Source: JAHCHG01 sp041745765 (lineage in GTDB: Bacteria; Acidobacteriota; Blastocatellia; Pyrinomonadales; Pyrinomonadaceae). Taken from it: DNA of 55,263 bases. The stretch spans positions 1-55,263 of the forward strand of contig JBGTIH010000171.1 of assembly GCA_041745765.1 (NCBI GenBank), written 5' to 3'. This document shows, one piece after another, positions 1-8,342 of the stretch (positions are counted from its first letter, which is position 1; every line of letters starts with the position of its first letter). The translations under genes were made by a program, and so were the position numbers. The notes below the pieces were generated by a model, which ran no database searches, was not told the DNA's origin, and saw only the letters and a program-made list of their open reading frames with translations.

Positions 1-2
1 AC

Positions 3-125
3 GCGCTTGAAACAATAAAAATGGTTCAGCCAAAAGCAGAGATAATTTTAATAGAAAAGGTCAAAGCAGCCATCGGACGAATAGGCAGCATTCATCGGCA
101 CAACATTTCTATTTCTTCTGCTTAA
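3..125 (+). CDS. C-terminal tail of an unidentified gene
   Basis: An open frame enters from the left edge and stops with TAA at 123-125, giving about 40 residues that end HNISISSA. There is no start codon in the window, so it can only be the tail of a larger gene. Lys and Ile are frequent and no motif is visible. It lies just upstream of the decayed resolvase and could belong to the same mobile unit. The frame is short enough to be accidental. Confidence 0.3.
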   Translation, partial: ALETIKMVQPKAEIILIEKVKAAIGRIGSIHRHNISISSA

Positions 126-230
126 TTTGGCGAAGGTATTGCTTCCTGATTATGTTTATTTTATTTAATTGTTGCTCATTTAAATTCAAAATATATAACA
201 GGGAAACTAGCGGTCAAAAATACAGGTTTT

Positions 231-259
231 TTGACACTTTTTTTATTCTTTATTATTGT
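231..259 (+). promoter_or_regulatory. Predicted sigma70 promoter of the resolvase relic
   Basis: TTGACA (231-236) is followed after 17 bases by TATTGT (254-259). The -35 is consensus and the -10 is weak. The resolvase ATG at 267 lies only 7 bases past the -10, so the transcript would be nearly leaderless, and no Shine-Dalgarno is seen. Confidence 0.4.
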
Positions 260-266
260 TCAAAAT

Positions 267-831
267 ATGAGAGTAGGAATTTATGCCAGAACTTCAACGC
301 ACGATCAGCAAACTTTGCCAATGTAGCTTGAAAAATGAAAGAGTATATCGAAAATCGAAATTAACGGTTGAATTTGAATAAGTCGGATCGGATGCAAAAA
401 CGCGACCGAAGCGCGAAGAACTTCTGAAAATGGCAAGACGACGCGAGATTGATTCAATCTCAGTTTGGAAATTAGACCGCTTCAGGCGTTCGATGGCGGA
501 TCTCGTAATGTCGTTAAACGAACTTCGGAAAATCGGAGTTGTTTTCGTATCTTTAACCGAATCACTCGATTTTTCTACTCCGTCAGGACGTGCGATGGCG
601 GGAATGTTTTCAACTTTTGCAGAATTTGAAAGAGATATGATCCGGGAGCGTGTAATTGCCGGAATTGCCAACGCACGAGCTAAAGGCAAAAATCACGGAA
701 GACCAAAAACCGCCGCCAACAAAAAAGATGAAGTAATAAAACTTTAGGATAAAGGCAAAGGACTGAATAAACCTCAAATCGTAAAGAAATTAACAATCAG
801 CCGAGCATCGGTAATCAGTTTTTTGAAATAG
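267..831 (+). pseudogene. Decayed small serine recombinase (resolvase/invertase)
   Basis: The N-terminus at 267 reads MRVGIYARTST, the classic serine-recombinase start with the nucleophilic Ser in the ARTST motif. It stops at TAG (codon 20) and needs at least one frameshift near 330-370 to continue. The longest intact piece, 430-747, contains KLDRFRRS and the GRAMAGMFSTFAEFERDMIRER stretch of the catalytic domain. TAG at 745-747 interrupts it. The same frame then continues to 831 with a Hin/Tn3-like C-terminal HTH (KPQIVKKLTISRASV). About 185 residues is normal for resolvases, so nothing large is missing, but two stops plus frameshifts make it non-functional. It marks old mobile DNA at the left side of the island. 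Confidence 0.85.
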
Positions 832-850
832 GTAATCCCCTTTTTATGTC

Positions 851-889
851 ATTGGCAAATATTGACAAAGTTTGCCAATATGCTATGAT
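851..889 (+). promoter_or_regulatory. Promoter with palindromic operator for the toxin-antitoxin operon
   Basis: A perfect inverted repeat ATTGGCAAA (851-859) / TTTGCCAAT (871-879) brackets TTGACA (862-867). TATGAT follows at 884-889 with a 16-base spacer. The operator covers the -35, as expected for autorepression by a ribbon-helix-helix antitoxin. A Shine-Dalgarno (GGAAAGGAG) sits at about 897-905 before the ATG at 915. Confidence 0.7.
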
Positions 890-914
890 GATTTCGGAAA
901 GGAGATTTTAATTT

Positions 915-1160
915 ATGACTACTAAAACAATGAATATATCGCTTCCCGAAACAATGAAAATCTTTGTCGAGGAGCGCATTGAATCGGACGGCTACGGTAC
1001 GGTTAGCGAATATGTCCGAGACCTGATCCGCGAAGACCAAAAAAGGCGCGAAGAAGAAAAGTTGGAAAAATTGTTACTTGCAAGACTGCAAAGCAATGAA
1101 GCCGAGTTCAGCATTAAAGATGTTAAAGCGGAGCTTGCCAAAAGACGGAGCAAACAATGA
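915..1160 (+). CDS. parD: ParD/CopG-type antitoxin
   Basis: 81 residues. The N-terminal ~45 residues (MNISLPETMKIFVEER, then YGTVSEYVRDLIR) match the ribbon-helix-helix fold of ParD/Phd-like CopG antitoxins: beta strand, helix, turn, helix. The charged remainder (KRREEEKLEKLL) would be the toxin-wrapping tail. By family knowledge it neutralises the following RelE/ParE toxin and represses its own promoter as a dimer. It overlaps the toxin gene by 4 bases (ATGA) and has a strong Shine-Dalgarno and a palindromic operator upstream. Length and layout are normal for the family, and the pair looks intact despite the decayed surroundings. Confidence 0.85.
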   Translation: MTTKTMNISLPETMKIFVEERIESDGYGTVSEYVRDLIREDQKRREEEKLEKLLLARLQSNEAEFSIKDVKAELAKRRSKQ

Positions 1161-1468
1161 AGGTAACATACGCCGACGGTGTTTTTGAGGAACTCGTCAG
1201 CCTTTCCTTCTATATTGCCGAAGATAACGAAGCAATTGCCCAACGATTTCTTGATTCCTGTGATAAAACATTTCGGTTTTTAGCCGATAATCCGAATGTG
1301 GGAAGTCTTCGCCGCTTCAAAAACGTGCAGATGGCGGAAGTGCGAATGTGGCGCGTCAAAGGATTTGAAAAATATCGAATTTTTTATCAGCCGCTCGAAA
1401 GCGGCATTAAGATTTTGCATATCATCCACAGCGCGAGAGATTACAACCGCGTTTTTGAAAACGAATAA
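1157..1468 (+). CDS. parE: ParE/RelE-superfamily toxin
   Basis: 103 residues, the usual ParE length. It begins MKVTYADGVFEELVSLSFYIAED, like the first strand and helix of ParE. Later come the typical NPNVGSLRRF and VKGFEKYRIFYQP segments and the C-terminal ILHIIHSARDYNRVF. ParE toxins poison DNA gyrase, whereas other RelE-fold members cut ribosome-bound mRNA; the long helical N-terminus favours ParE but the target cannot be read from sequence. The start overlaps the antitoxin stop (ATGA), implying translational coupling. No disabling mutation is seen. Confidence 0.85.
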   Translation: MKVTYADGVFEELVSLSFYIAEDNEAIAQRFLDSCDKTFRFLADNPNVGSLRRFKNVQMAEVRMWRVKGFEKYRIFYQPLESGIKILHIIHSARDYNRVFENE

Positions 1469-1634
1469 TCAACCTATTAAGTTATTTAATTATCTGAGCG
1501 ACCTCCTAAAAAATTACGCTTATAATCCCCTATTTTCAGGACTTCAAGCCAATCAAAAACAAGGTGTCGAAAAACATTTGAGATATTATTGCTGAATTTG
1601 ATCTATTTTGAATATCGAGCGATACCTTTTAGCG

Positions 1635-1925
1635 TTATGTCTCTTCATGAATAATATGCTCAACAGATTCCGCCGGAGCATACCAGCGTGGGATTTTAGA
1701 GATTAATATGTCAACGAACATTTTACTTGCTGCCGATTCTTCATACGCGGATTCAGCCTGAAGTGCCGTATAAATCGCGTTACGAATTATCCCCTGAAAC
1801 TCTTCTTCCCGCATTACCGAAAGCCGGTCGTGATAGAATTTAAACTGCTGCGCGTGCTTATATTTTTTCAATGAGCGAAAAATCGTCGTTGCCAAAAACA
1901 TTGAGCGTTGCTGCAAATCATCCAT
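1635..1925 (-). CDS. Hypothetical protein, 96 aa
   Basis: I do not recognise this gene. The protein is mostly helical by composition and acidic at the C-terminus (SVEHIIHEET). It begins MDDLQQRSMFLATTIFRSLKK and has no signal peptide or membrane segment. No clear Shine-Dalgarno precedes the ATG. It lies 70 bases downstream of the small HTH gene on the same strand and may be co-transcribed with it. Amino-acid use is protein-like, so I think it is probably real. Confidence 0.5.
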   Translation of the reverse strand: MDDLQQRSMFLATTIFRSLKKYKHAQQFKFYHDRLSVMREEEFQGIIRNAIYTALQAESAYEESAASKMFVDILISKIPRWYAPAESVEHIIHEET

Positions 1926-1994
1926 TCGTTTGCCGATTTATTTGAATCGATAGCCTTTATACCGGTCATAGAGTAAGATATTGAGACTATTGAT

Positions 1995-2201
1995 TTATTT
2001 TTTCTTATTATAAGGTCTACCCTTTAGAGGTTTCTGAAAATTCTCTAAATCCTTTTCTGGAACCAACCAGATTTTGCCTTGAATGTTTTCTTCCAGTTTT
2101 GCATTCGGAAATAAACCTCGCTTTAACCAAGCTCTTACCGTAACGGGTTTAACGTTAAATTTCTCTGCTATTTCTGAAGCTTTTAGTCTCTTTTTGCTCA
2201 C
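1995..2201 (-). CDS. Small MerR/excisionase-type HTH protein
   Basis: 68 residues from a GTG start. Residues 5-32 (LKASEIAEKFNVKPVTVRAWLKRG) form a helix-turn-helix of the HTH_17/excisionase class. A basic tail (KGRPYNKKK) follows. Such proteins act as recombination directionality factors or small repressors in mobile elements. It sits between the toxin-antitoxin pair and the defence operon, with no recombinase partner intact next to it. The exact role is unknown. Confidence 0.65.
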   Translation of the reverse strand: MSKKRLKASEIAEKFNVKPVTVRAWLKRGLFPNAKLEENIQGKIWLVPEKDLENFQKPLKGRPYNKKK

Positions 2202-2391
2202 GCAAGAAATAATAGCCTAGTGAAACTAATTAATCAAAAAAATGTAGCGTCCTTGTTTGAAATAAATGTAGCATAGCTGCTATATTTATTAAAGCTTTTG
2301 TTGAAAAATGCATGGAAAGTTAGTCTAATGTGTTATAGCGTAGCAACAAAAGATTGACTTTAAACAAATAAGTGAGAAGTAGGTAAAACAT

Positions 2392-3915
2392 ATGAAAGAA
2401 TCTGAAGTTTTCAGTATTATTGCTTTGGAGCGTTTTATTGAAGCGACACGCGACGCAGGTTACAAGAATATTACGTCTGCTCTTGCTGAATTGATTGACA
2501 ACGCATTTGAAGCGGAAGCTTACACTATAAAAATCAATATTGAAAAATTCCAAAACGGCGAAATTACAGTTATAATTGCCGATGACGGATGCGGGATGAA
2601 GCCTTCTGTTTTGCAGATTGCTTTACAATTTGGCGGTAGCACACGATTTAACTCTCGGCTAAATGTAGGACGTTTCGGAATGGGTTTGCCGAATAGTTCG
2701 CTTAGCCAAGCACGTCGGGTAGAAGTTATTACTTGGAGAAAGCCGAATAACATTTGGCGGAGTTATTTGGATATTGACGAAATAGTTGCGGGTAAACTAA
2801 AATCTATTCCCATACCCCAACGAACAAATCCAAAACTTGCGAAAACTGAATCGGGAACAATCATTGTTTGGACAAAATGCGACCGTATAGAATTCAAAAA
2901 CGAAAAGCTTTTTTTGACCAAGATTCATAAATCGCTCGGTCGTCTTTTTAGAAAACAGCTATGGGCAGGAAAAGAAATTATCATTTGTGGTGAAAAAGTA
3001 ATTCCGATTGATCCTTTGTTTTTACGCTCAGCAGAGACAGAAAATGCTATACCTTTTGGCTCGGAACTCGAATATAAAATCGCGGTCCCAAACACTCGGA
3101 ATAAAACCTCAACCGTAAAAGTTCAATTCGTCGAATTGCCAATCGAAAAATGGCACTCGCTCTCAAATGAACAAAAGCAAGCCAGAGGAATTTCGAAAGG
3201 CGCAGGGGTTTCAATTATTCGTGCCGGACGCGAAATTGATTACGGTTGGGTCTTTATGGGCAAAAAACGCAAAGAAAATTATGATGACTGGTGGCGCTGT
3301 GAAATTTGTTTTGAACCGGAACTCGACGAACTTTTTGGCGTAACAAATACGAAACAAGGTATTCGCCCGGACGAAATTCTTAATCATATTTTGTCGTCGG
3401 ATATCGAACCAATCGCGCATACACTAAATGGCAGAGTCCGAACGCGCTATTCTGCTGTCAGAAATGAACTCGAACGCACGAACGCAGAAAAACTCGCAAC
3501 TCGCCGCGATTATTTGCTTGAACCGCCCGAAAAAGGTCCTAAGATAAATAACCATTTGTCGCTTTATGGATTGCATCCTGTGAACAGAACAGGCGATGAA
3601 AAAAATAGTTTAATTCGTGGACTGAGATATCGTATTGAAACAAAAAGGATTACGGAAAGAAGTTTCTTTGTGCCGTTACTTACTGAACAGGAAATTATAG
3701 TTTTGTTAAACGAAAATCATCCTTTTTTTGAGTGCATCTATTCGCCGTTTATGCGATTATCTAATCAAGATACGCGACTCTTTTTCCAACATCTGGAATT
3801 GATACTATTAGCTGCAGCACGAGCCGAATGCACTATATCTCCTGCCGATAAACAAAGCATTATTAAAACAATGCGCGAAGAATGGAGCAAAGTTCTGGCA
3901 ACTTTTCTTGAGTAG
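2392..3915 (+). CDS. MutL/MORC-like GHKL ATPase (HSP90-type ATP-binding protein)
   Basis: 507 residues. The N-terminal domain has all Bergerat-fold motifs: the N-box with Glu33 and Asn37 in LAELIDNAFE, the G1 box DDGCGM at 64-69, and the G2 box GRFGMGLPNSS at 93-103. The rest is unassigned and polar, with many Arg. By family knowledge, MutL/MORC-type GHKL ATPases form ATP-gated clamps, and they recur in restriction-like anti-phage islands beside nuclease-fold proteins. It is the first gene of a plus-strand cluster, with only 14 bases to the DUF4338-like gene. No Shine-Dalgarno stands out before the ATG. A role as the DNA-sensing or clamp component of a defence system is inference. It is not a histidine kinase: no DHp domain is seen. 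Confidence 0.8.
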   Translation: MKESEVFSIIALERFIEATRDAGYKNITSALAELIDNAFEAEAYTIKINIEKFQNGEITVIIADDGCGMKPSVLQIALQFGGSTRFNSRLNVGRFGMGLPNSSLSQARRVEVITWRKPNNIWRSYLDIDEIVAGKLKSIPIPQRTNPKLAKTESGTIIVWTKCDRIEFKNEKLFLTKIHKSLGRLFRKQLWAGKEIIICGEKVIPIDPLFLRSAETENAIPFGSELEYKIAVPNTRNKTSTVKVQFVELPIEKWHSLSNEQKQARGISKGAGVSIIRAGREIDYGWVFMGKKRKENYDDWWRCEICFEPELDELFGVTNTKQGIRPDEILNHILSSDIEPIAHTLNGRVRTRYSAVRNELERTNAEKLATRRDYLLEPPEKGPKINNHLSLYGLHPVNRTGDEKNSLIRGLRYRIETKRITERSFFVPLLTEQEIIVLLNENHPFFECIYSPFMRLSNQDTRLFFQHLELILLAAARAECTISPADKQSIIKTMREEWSKVLATFLE

Positions 3916-3929
3916 GATTAGCATTTTTA

Positions 3930-6011
3930 ATGATAAAAGCAATTCATACGACAAATAATGGAAACGCAGCAAGCCCTGCGATGGAATTTTCCAGCGTACC
4001 AATTGAACTGACTCCTCGACTCGGTAATTTGACCGCGAATTATATGAAGTTTTGTCACCAGGTTAAAACTAAAATTTCTAATATTAAAAGTACAGAATTA
4101 ATAGCGGCGACTAACGAGTTCAGAAAGGATTTAACCCGTGAATGTCCAGTTACGGAAGAAGAACTCGCTTTGCTATTCGCGGAAAGCGTAATTTTAGATC
4201 TAGCTGTTCAAGGCTGGAAACTTAAAGTTTGTGAGCCAAGACTTTTAGTTTATCCGCCCTCTATCGAAAACGAAACTAAGAAAGACGCCAAAGAAATAAT
4301 CAGGAATACGCATTTACTTGGGCGCGATGCTCAATTAAAAGAAAAGTCGGTGCAAGATTTTATAAAAGGGATGCAGCGTCGTCGGCTAACCGTAAATGGT
4401 TGGCACTCAATTTATTCGTTAATGCGCGACGGCGAAGATTTGGCTGAGAAATTACGGTTAATCAAAGAAATTGATAACGAAACCGAAAAACTCGAAGCCT
4501 TGTCAAAAACTATTTCGCCTTATCTTCAATTCGCTACGCCGGATGCAACTTGTAATTATACCGGCTTGCGTTTGGGCGACATTTGGCGTTACTTTCGGCA
4601 TACTTGGGTCAATGAATATAAATCTATTCCCGGACGTTCCGTGATGATTTTAATCCGCGATGCTGCTGCTCCGAATCATCCAGTCATCGGGATCGCTGCG
4701 CTCGGAAGTTCCGTAGTTCAACACAAAGTTCGGGACAAATGGATCGGGTGGCATCCTGAAACACTAGTTGATAAAATCGTCGAACATCCAAATCCACACA
4801 CAGCGAAATGGCTTTTAACTTCAGTCAAACGTCTGATCGGGGACATTTACTCAAAAGACCTTATTGATGAAAATTTTTTCACAATAGAAGACACCAAAAA
4901 TCCAACGCAAGAAATTATCAGAAAGTTGTTTGAAGAATCGGACTATGCCATCAAAGAGCATCGCAAAGAGCCACAGAGAACAAAACACAACGGACAAAAA
5001 AATGGCAAAATCCCGAATGATTTTTGGGAAAAAGAATCACAAACCTTTCTTTATCGAAGTAAACGATGTAAGCAATTAGCTAAATTGTTTAATATCCGAC
5101 TCACTTTTCAAGAAAGTGGATTTTCTCGCAGTAATACCAAAAATCTGCCGTCAATCTTTCAAATGAGCAAAGTAAAAGCGGCAATTACGCAACTTGTTCG
5201 GATGATTAAAGCAGAACATGTCGGCGTTGATATGATGGACATTACAGTTTGCGGCGCAATTGCGCCTTACAATTCTTTACTCGGCGGTAAACTTATTTGT
5301 ATGCTGCTATGCAGTTCTGAAGTTACCCAATATTACGCCAAGCGGTATGCTAACCAAACGAGCATTATTGCCTCAGCAATGAAAGGCAAGCCGATTGTCC
5401 GCAAACCAAACTTAGTTTTACTTGGTACGACCAGCCTTTATAGTGTTGGCTCAAGCCAATACAACCGTGTAAAAATTCCACTGAACAAAATTGGTATTGA
5501 TTCACAAGAAAGCGTAAGCTACAAAAATTTAGGTCACAGCCACGGATTTGGAACTTATCATTTCAGTCGACATACCATTCAACTTGGAAGTAATTTAAAT
5601 TCTCGAAAAAAAGAAGGTCGCCACGTCAATAGCATTTTTGGCGAAGGCGTTAATCCGTTGATGCGAAAAATCCGTGAATCTTTAGATTTTGTCGGATTAA
5701 ATAGCGACGGACTCTTGCAACATGGCAATAAGCGTGTAACTTACGGAATTCAGTTAGCTACAAATTTCCGTGAAATTCTTTTAGGCAGAGAAAGCAAACC
5801 TAACTATTTAATTCCACAGAAAAATCCAATTGAACAAACCACTCAAATTGCAGATTATTGGCGGCGGCGATGGCTTTCGCAAAGAATTGACAGATCAGAG
5901 ATTTTAGAGGAAGTTTCAAAACATACTTCATTATCTCATCCGCGATCTCACGGTGCTATGGTTCCGCTTGAAGTTAAGGATGAAGTTCAGGAAATTGATT
6001 TTAGCTTTTAG
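3930..6011 (+). CDS. DUF4338 (DruA-like) large protein
   Basis: 693 residues. Residues about 205-280 carry LRLGDIWRYFRHTW, PGRSVMILIRDA, HPVIGIAALGSS and VRDKWIGWHPETL. These resemble my memory of the DUF4338 core found in Druantia DruA proteins and in some transposon-associated proteins. The C-terminal ~330 residues hold conserved-looking SLLGGKLICMLLCS and SHGFGTYHFSR segments. Biochemical function of the family is not established. The protein is longer than stand-alone DruA proteins as I recall them. It follows the GHKL ATPase by 14 bases and precedes the disrupted nuclease-like gene by 68 bases. The family call needs a profile search. Confidence 0.55.
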   Translation: MIKAIHTTNNGNAASPAMEFSSVPIELTPRLGNLTANYMKFCHQVKTKISNIKSTELIAATNEFRKDLTRECPVTEEELALLFAESVILDLAVQGWKLKVCEPRLLVYPPSIENETKKDAKEIIRNTHLLGRDAQLKEKSVQDFIKGMQRRRLTVNGWHSIYSLMRDGEDLAEKLRLIKEIDNETEKLEALSKTISPYLQFATPDATCNYTGLRLGDIWRYFRHTWVNEYKSIPGRSVMILIRDAAAPNHPVIGIAALGSSVVQHKVRDKWIGWHPETLVDKIVEHPNPHTAKWLLTSVKRLIGDIYSKDLIDENFFTIEDTKNPTQEIIRKLFEESDYAIKEHRKEPQRTKHNGQKNGKIPNDFWEKESQTFLYRSKRCKQLAKLFNIRLTFQESGFSRSNTKNLPSIFQMSKVKAAITQLVRMIKAEHVGVDMMDITVCGAIAPYNSLLGGKLICMLLCSSEVTQYYAKRYANQTSIIASAMKGKPIVRKPNLVLLGTTSLYSVGSSQYNRVKIPLNKIGIDSQESVSYKNLGHSHGFGTYHFSRHTIQLGSNLNSRKKEGRHVNSIFGEGVNPLMRKIRESLDFVGLNSDGLLQHGNKRVTYGIQLATNFREILLGRESKPNYLIPQKNPIEQTTQIADYWRRRWLSQRIDRSEILEEVSKHTSLSHPRSHGAMVPLEVKDEVQEIDFSF

Positions 6012-6387
6012 CGAAAAGACTGAAATCTTCATTATTATTTGATTTAGAATTCAAAACAGTTAAAGCCCCCGCAGTTATTATGATCTTAAGATCAAAGTCA
6101 AAAAAATCAATCAAATATATTCAGTCCTGTATAACGAGCGTCAGTTTTCCTGAAACCATTGACGACGTTTTGAATATGGTAAAAGGAAATGAGCACATCG
6201 CTAAGTGGTCAACCGATCTTGATGTGTTACTGAATGTCAGCAGTGGGAATACGATATTTTGGACAGCACCGAAATGGTTGACAGAAGGCGACGTTATGTT
6301 CTTCTATCATACCAAAAGAGCGAAAGTTCGAACGGCGAAAGTTCTTGCCGAAGCGCAACAAGAGTTTCCGCATAAAAGAAATTTAAT

Positions 6388-6394
6388 TAAGTTA
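6388..6394. repeat. Left target-site duplication (TAAGTTA)
   Basis: TAAGTTA directly abuts the left terminal inverted repeat of the IS982-family element and is repeated exactly at 7376-7382. Confidence 0.85.
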
Positions 6395-7375
6395 ACGTCA
6401 GTTCGGGATAAGAACTAACAAACAAGAGCATTTGTATCATAATTTAACGACGGTTTCTTCTCGCGCCAACTGTAAGCAATCAAACCTGATGCGAGATTGA
6501 CCAGAAAGTTCCAGAACGAGCGATGACGCGTGTGTTCGATCTGTGAAATGTTCTTCAGCTGATCGAACACCGTTTCAATGATTGCTCGTTTCCGAAGAAG
6601 CAGTTTGTCCGACAAATTGAGAAACTTGTTTTTCATGTTCCTTTTCACTTTCGTAATCAGCTCCAGATTTTGTTCACGAAGTGATGTTTTCAAAGGCTCG
6701 GACAAATAACCGAGATCGCCGAAGAGTTTGCCGAACATCCGCTTCGCCAATTTCGGAACCGGACGGCGGTCGTCGATGTTGCCCGGCGTTACTATCCAGC
6801 TCAGAAGTTCACCGCGATCACTGACCGCCAGATGCAGTTTGAAACCGTAAAACCATCCAAGAGTCGTTTTGCCGCGAGCGGCGATGCTGGTAAACTGCCG
6901 GTGCTGCGGAATTCGCAGGTTTTCACAAACTGCCAATTTCGTCGAATCGATAAACGAAATGCCGGTGCAGGTTCCACGTCTGGTTTGCAAATAAGCGGTG
7001 AGCGGCACGAGCGCATCACGCTCGAATTCAATAAAACGGTTGTAACTGACAAGTTGCGGAAACTCTGCTCTTAAATACCGGCAGACAAATTCCAGATAAA
7101 ACTGTTTGAAATTGCGATAACCCGATTGATGAAACAAAATAAGAATCGTCATGACTTCCGAAAGTGCCAGGCTGCGGCGGCGATTTCGTTTTTTTCGTTT
7201 TTCAGCCATCAGATGCCGGTTCCAAATTGGTTCAAAGCGTTGGCAAAACTCGTCAATTTCAAAAAACAGCGGTAAAATATTCACGATGGAAAGCTCCTTT
7301 CAAATAAATGTTTCTTGGTAAATTCATTTTACTTGAAAGTGTGTCTTTCCATCTTCTCTTAACCCGAACTGACGT
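6395..7375 (-). mobile_element. IS982-family insertion sequence, complete, 981 bp
   Basis: The ends are ACGTCAGTTCGGGATAAGA (left, from 6395) and, on the other strand, ACGTCAGTTCGGGTTAAGA (right, to 7375): 18 of 19 positions match. A 7-bp direct duplication TAAGTTA flanks it, and one intact transposase fills it. Size, single DDE gene and short variable duplication fit IS982. Exact duplication and near-identical ends suggest a fairly recent insertion. Confidence 0.9.
6415..7284 (-). CDS. IS982-family DDE transposase
   Basis: 289 residues from a GTG start preceded by AAAGGAGC. The DDE triad is visible: Asp in ISFIDSTKLAV, Asp in LFGDLGYLS, and Glu in RAIIETVFDQLKN. The C-terminal HTRHRSFWNFLVNLASGLIAYSW is characteristic of IS982 transposases. 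The gene is complete and within the usual 280-300 residue range. It catalyses cut-and-paste or copy-type movement of the surrounding 981-bp element. It is transcribed against the interrupted gene, so readthrough would give antisense RNA to the 5' half. Confidence 0.9.
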   Translation of the reverse strand: MNILPLFFEIDEFCQRFEPIWNRHLMAEKRKKRNRRRSLALSEVMTILILFHQSGYRNFKQFYLEFVCRYLRAEFPQLVSYNRFIEFERDALVPLTAYLQTRRGTCTGISFIDSTKLAVCENLRIPQHRQFTSIAARGKTTLGWFYGFKLHLAVSDRGELLSWIVTPGNIDDRRPVPKLAKRMFGKLFGDLGYLSEPLKTSLREQNLELITKVKRNMKNKFLNLSDKLLLRKRAIIETVFDQLKNISQIEHTRHRSFWNFLVNLASGLIAYSWREKKPSLNYDTNALVC

Positions 7376-7382
7376 TAAGTTA
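7376..7382. repeat. Right target-site duplication (TAAGTTA)
   Basis: Exact copy of 6388-6394, abutting the right end of the IS982-family element. Confidence 0.85.
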
Positions 7383-8342
7383 TTGAAATGCGCGAAAGAA
7401 ACAGCCGATTTGTATTCAGGTAGCATTTTCGGTTGCGCGTTAGTTTCTGGTACAACTCAGCTATTCGGAAAACAGAAAAAGCATTTCATCAGCAGACTGT
7501 TTGCTCCTTTGGAAGAAGTTCACATCTTTGAGAGACCTTTACAGCAAGAAATATTTGCAGGTTGCGTAAAAATAGGCTTGAGTACGATAACACCTCTCTA
7601 TAAAAAAGAATTTAATGGTATCAAAAAACTTCTTTTCAATGAAAACCAAACTCCGAATCTTCTACAAAATGTTGCTTTAGGAGACAATGTATTTAAAAAC
7701 GTCAACGCTAATAACTGGCGTTCGATTTCTTGTCTTCCGAGCGCAAAGTTTATTCACGAAGGACAATTACGCTCCTATTTAATAGATTTTTTCCTTAACG
7801 AAATAAAAGACAGAGGGACTTCGATTCTAGAAGAATGTCAATGTTTTCAGGAGAAATATCAAACTGGCAGAGCCGATTACATTATAAAAGTATTTGGAAA
7901 ATGGATTCCCGTTGAAGCAAAGCTTGATATCACTAAAGAGAAGAATTTATTTGTTCAAACTGCAAAATACACGAATATGAACCTTTTTTCTCCCAGTATA
8001 GGTTCTCACCGCAACAAAACTTTTAATGTAACTTCCATCCCAATTTGTTTAGTTTTGGATCAATTAGGTGTTTACTTCATATCCGAAAATGGCGAATTTA
8101 TAAACAGTGGCTTTGGAAAACCTCGTTGGAAAAAAGAACAGTTTACAAAAGATGTTATAACGAAGATCCGAGAAGAAATAAAGGAATCCTTTTTGTAATC
8201 TGCATATTACGCCCGTTCAAACTAATGACTGTTCATTTTCAGCGTAATACGCATAATCAATTGACTTTTAAAAAAGTACCCTACTCTTCTGCCATTGAAG
8301 TTTATTAAAGGATGAGAAATCAAATTTAATCTTTTGTGCTTT

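Larger units (their letters stand above)
6080..8198 (+). pseudogene. PD-(D/E)XK-like gene split by an IS982-family element
   Basis: The 5' part is 6080-6394 and the 3' part 7383-8198. Removing 6395-7382 (element plus one 7-bp duplication) joins codon TTA (6392-6394) to TTG (7383) in the same frame. The result is one 376-residue protein reading LIKL-LKCAKETADL across the join. The N-terminal part has a PUA/EVE-like stretch (FWTAPKWLTEGDVMFFYHTK). The C-terminal part has GRADYIIKVFGKWIPVEAK, i.e. the Asp...Glu-X-Lys core of PD-(D/E)XK nucleases. As it stands, the 5' frame ends at 6416-6418 inside the element. A 3' frame opens at 7308, also inside the element, so a truncated nuclease domain could still be made. 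This is the third gene of the plus-strand defence-like operon. Confidence 0.85.

Noticed and set aside
2392..3915. Sensor histidine kinase
   Set aside because: The ATP-binding fold is N-terminal, with a MutL/HSP90-type G2 box and no phospho-acceptor His domain.
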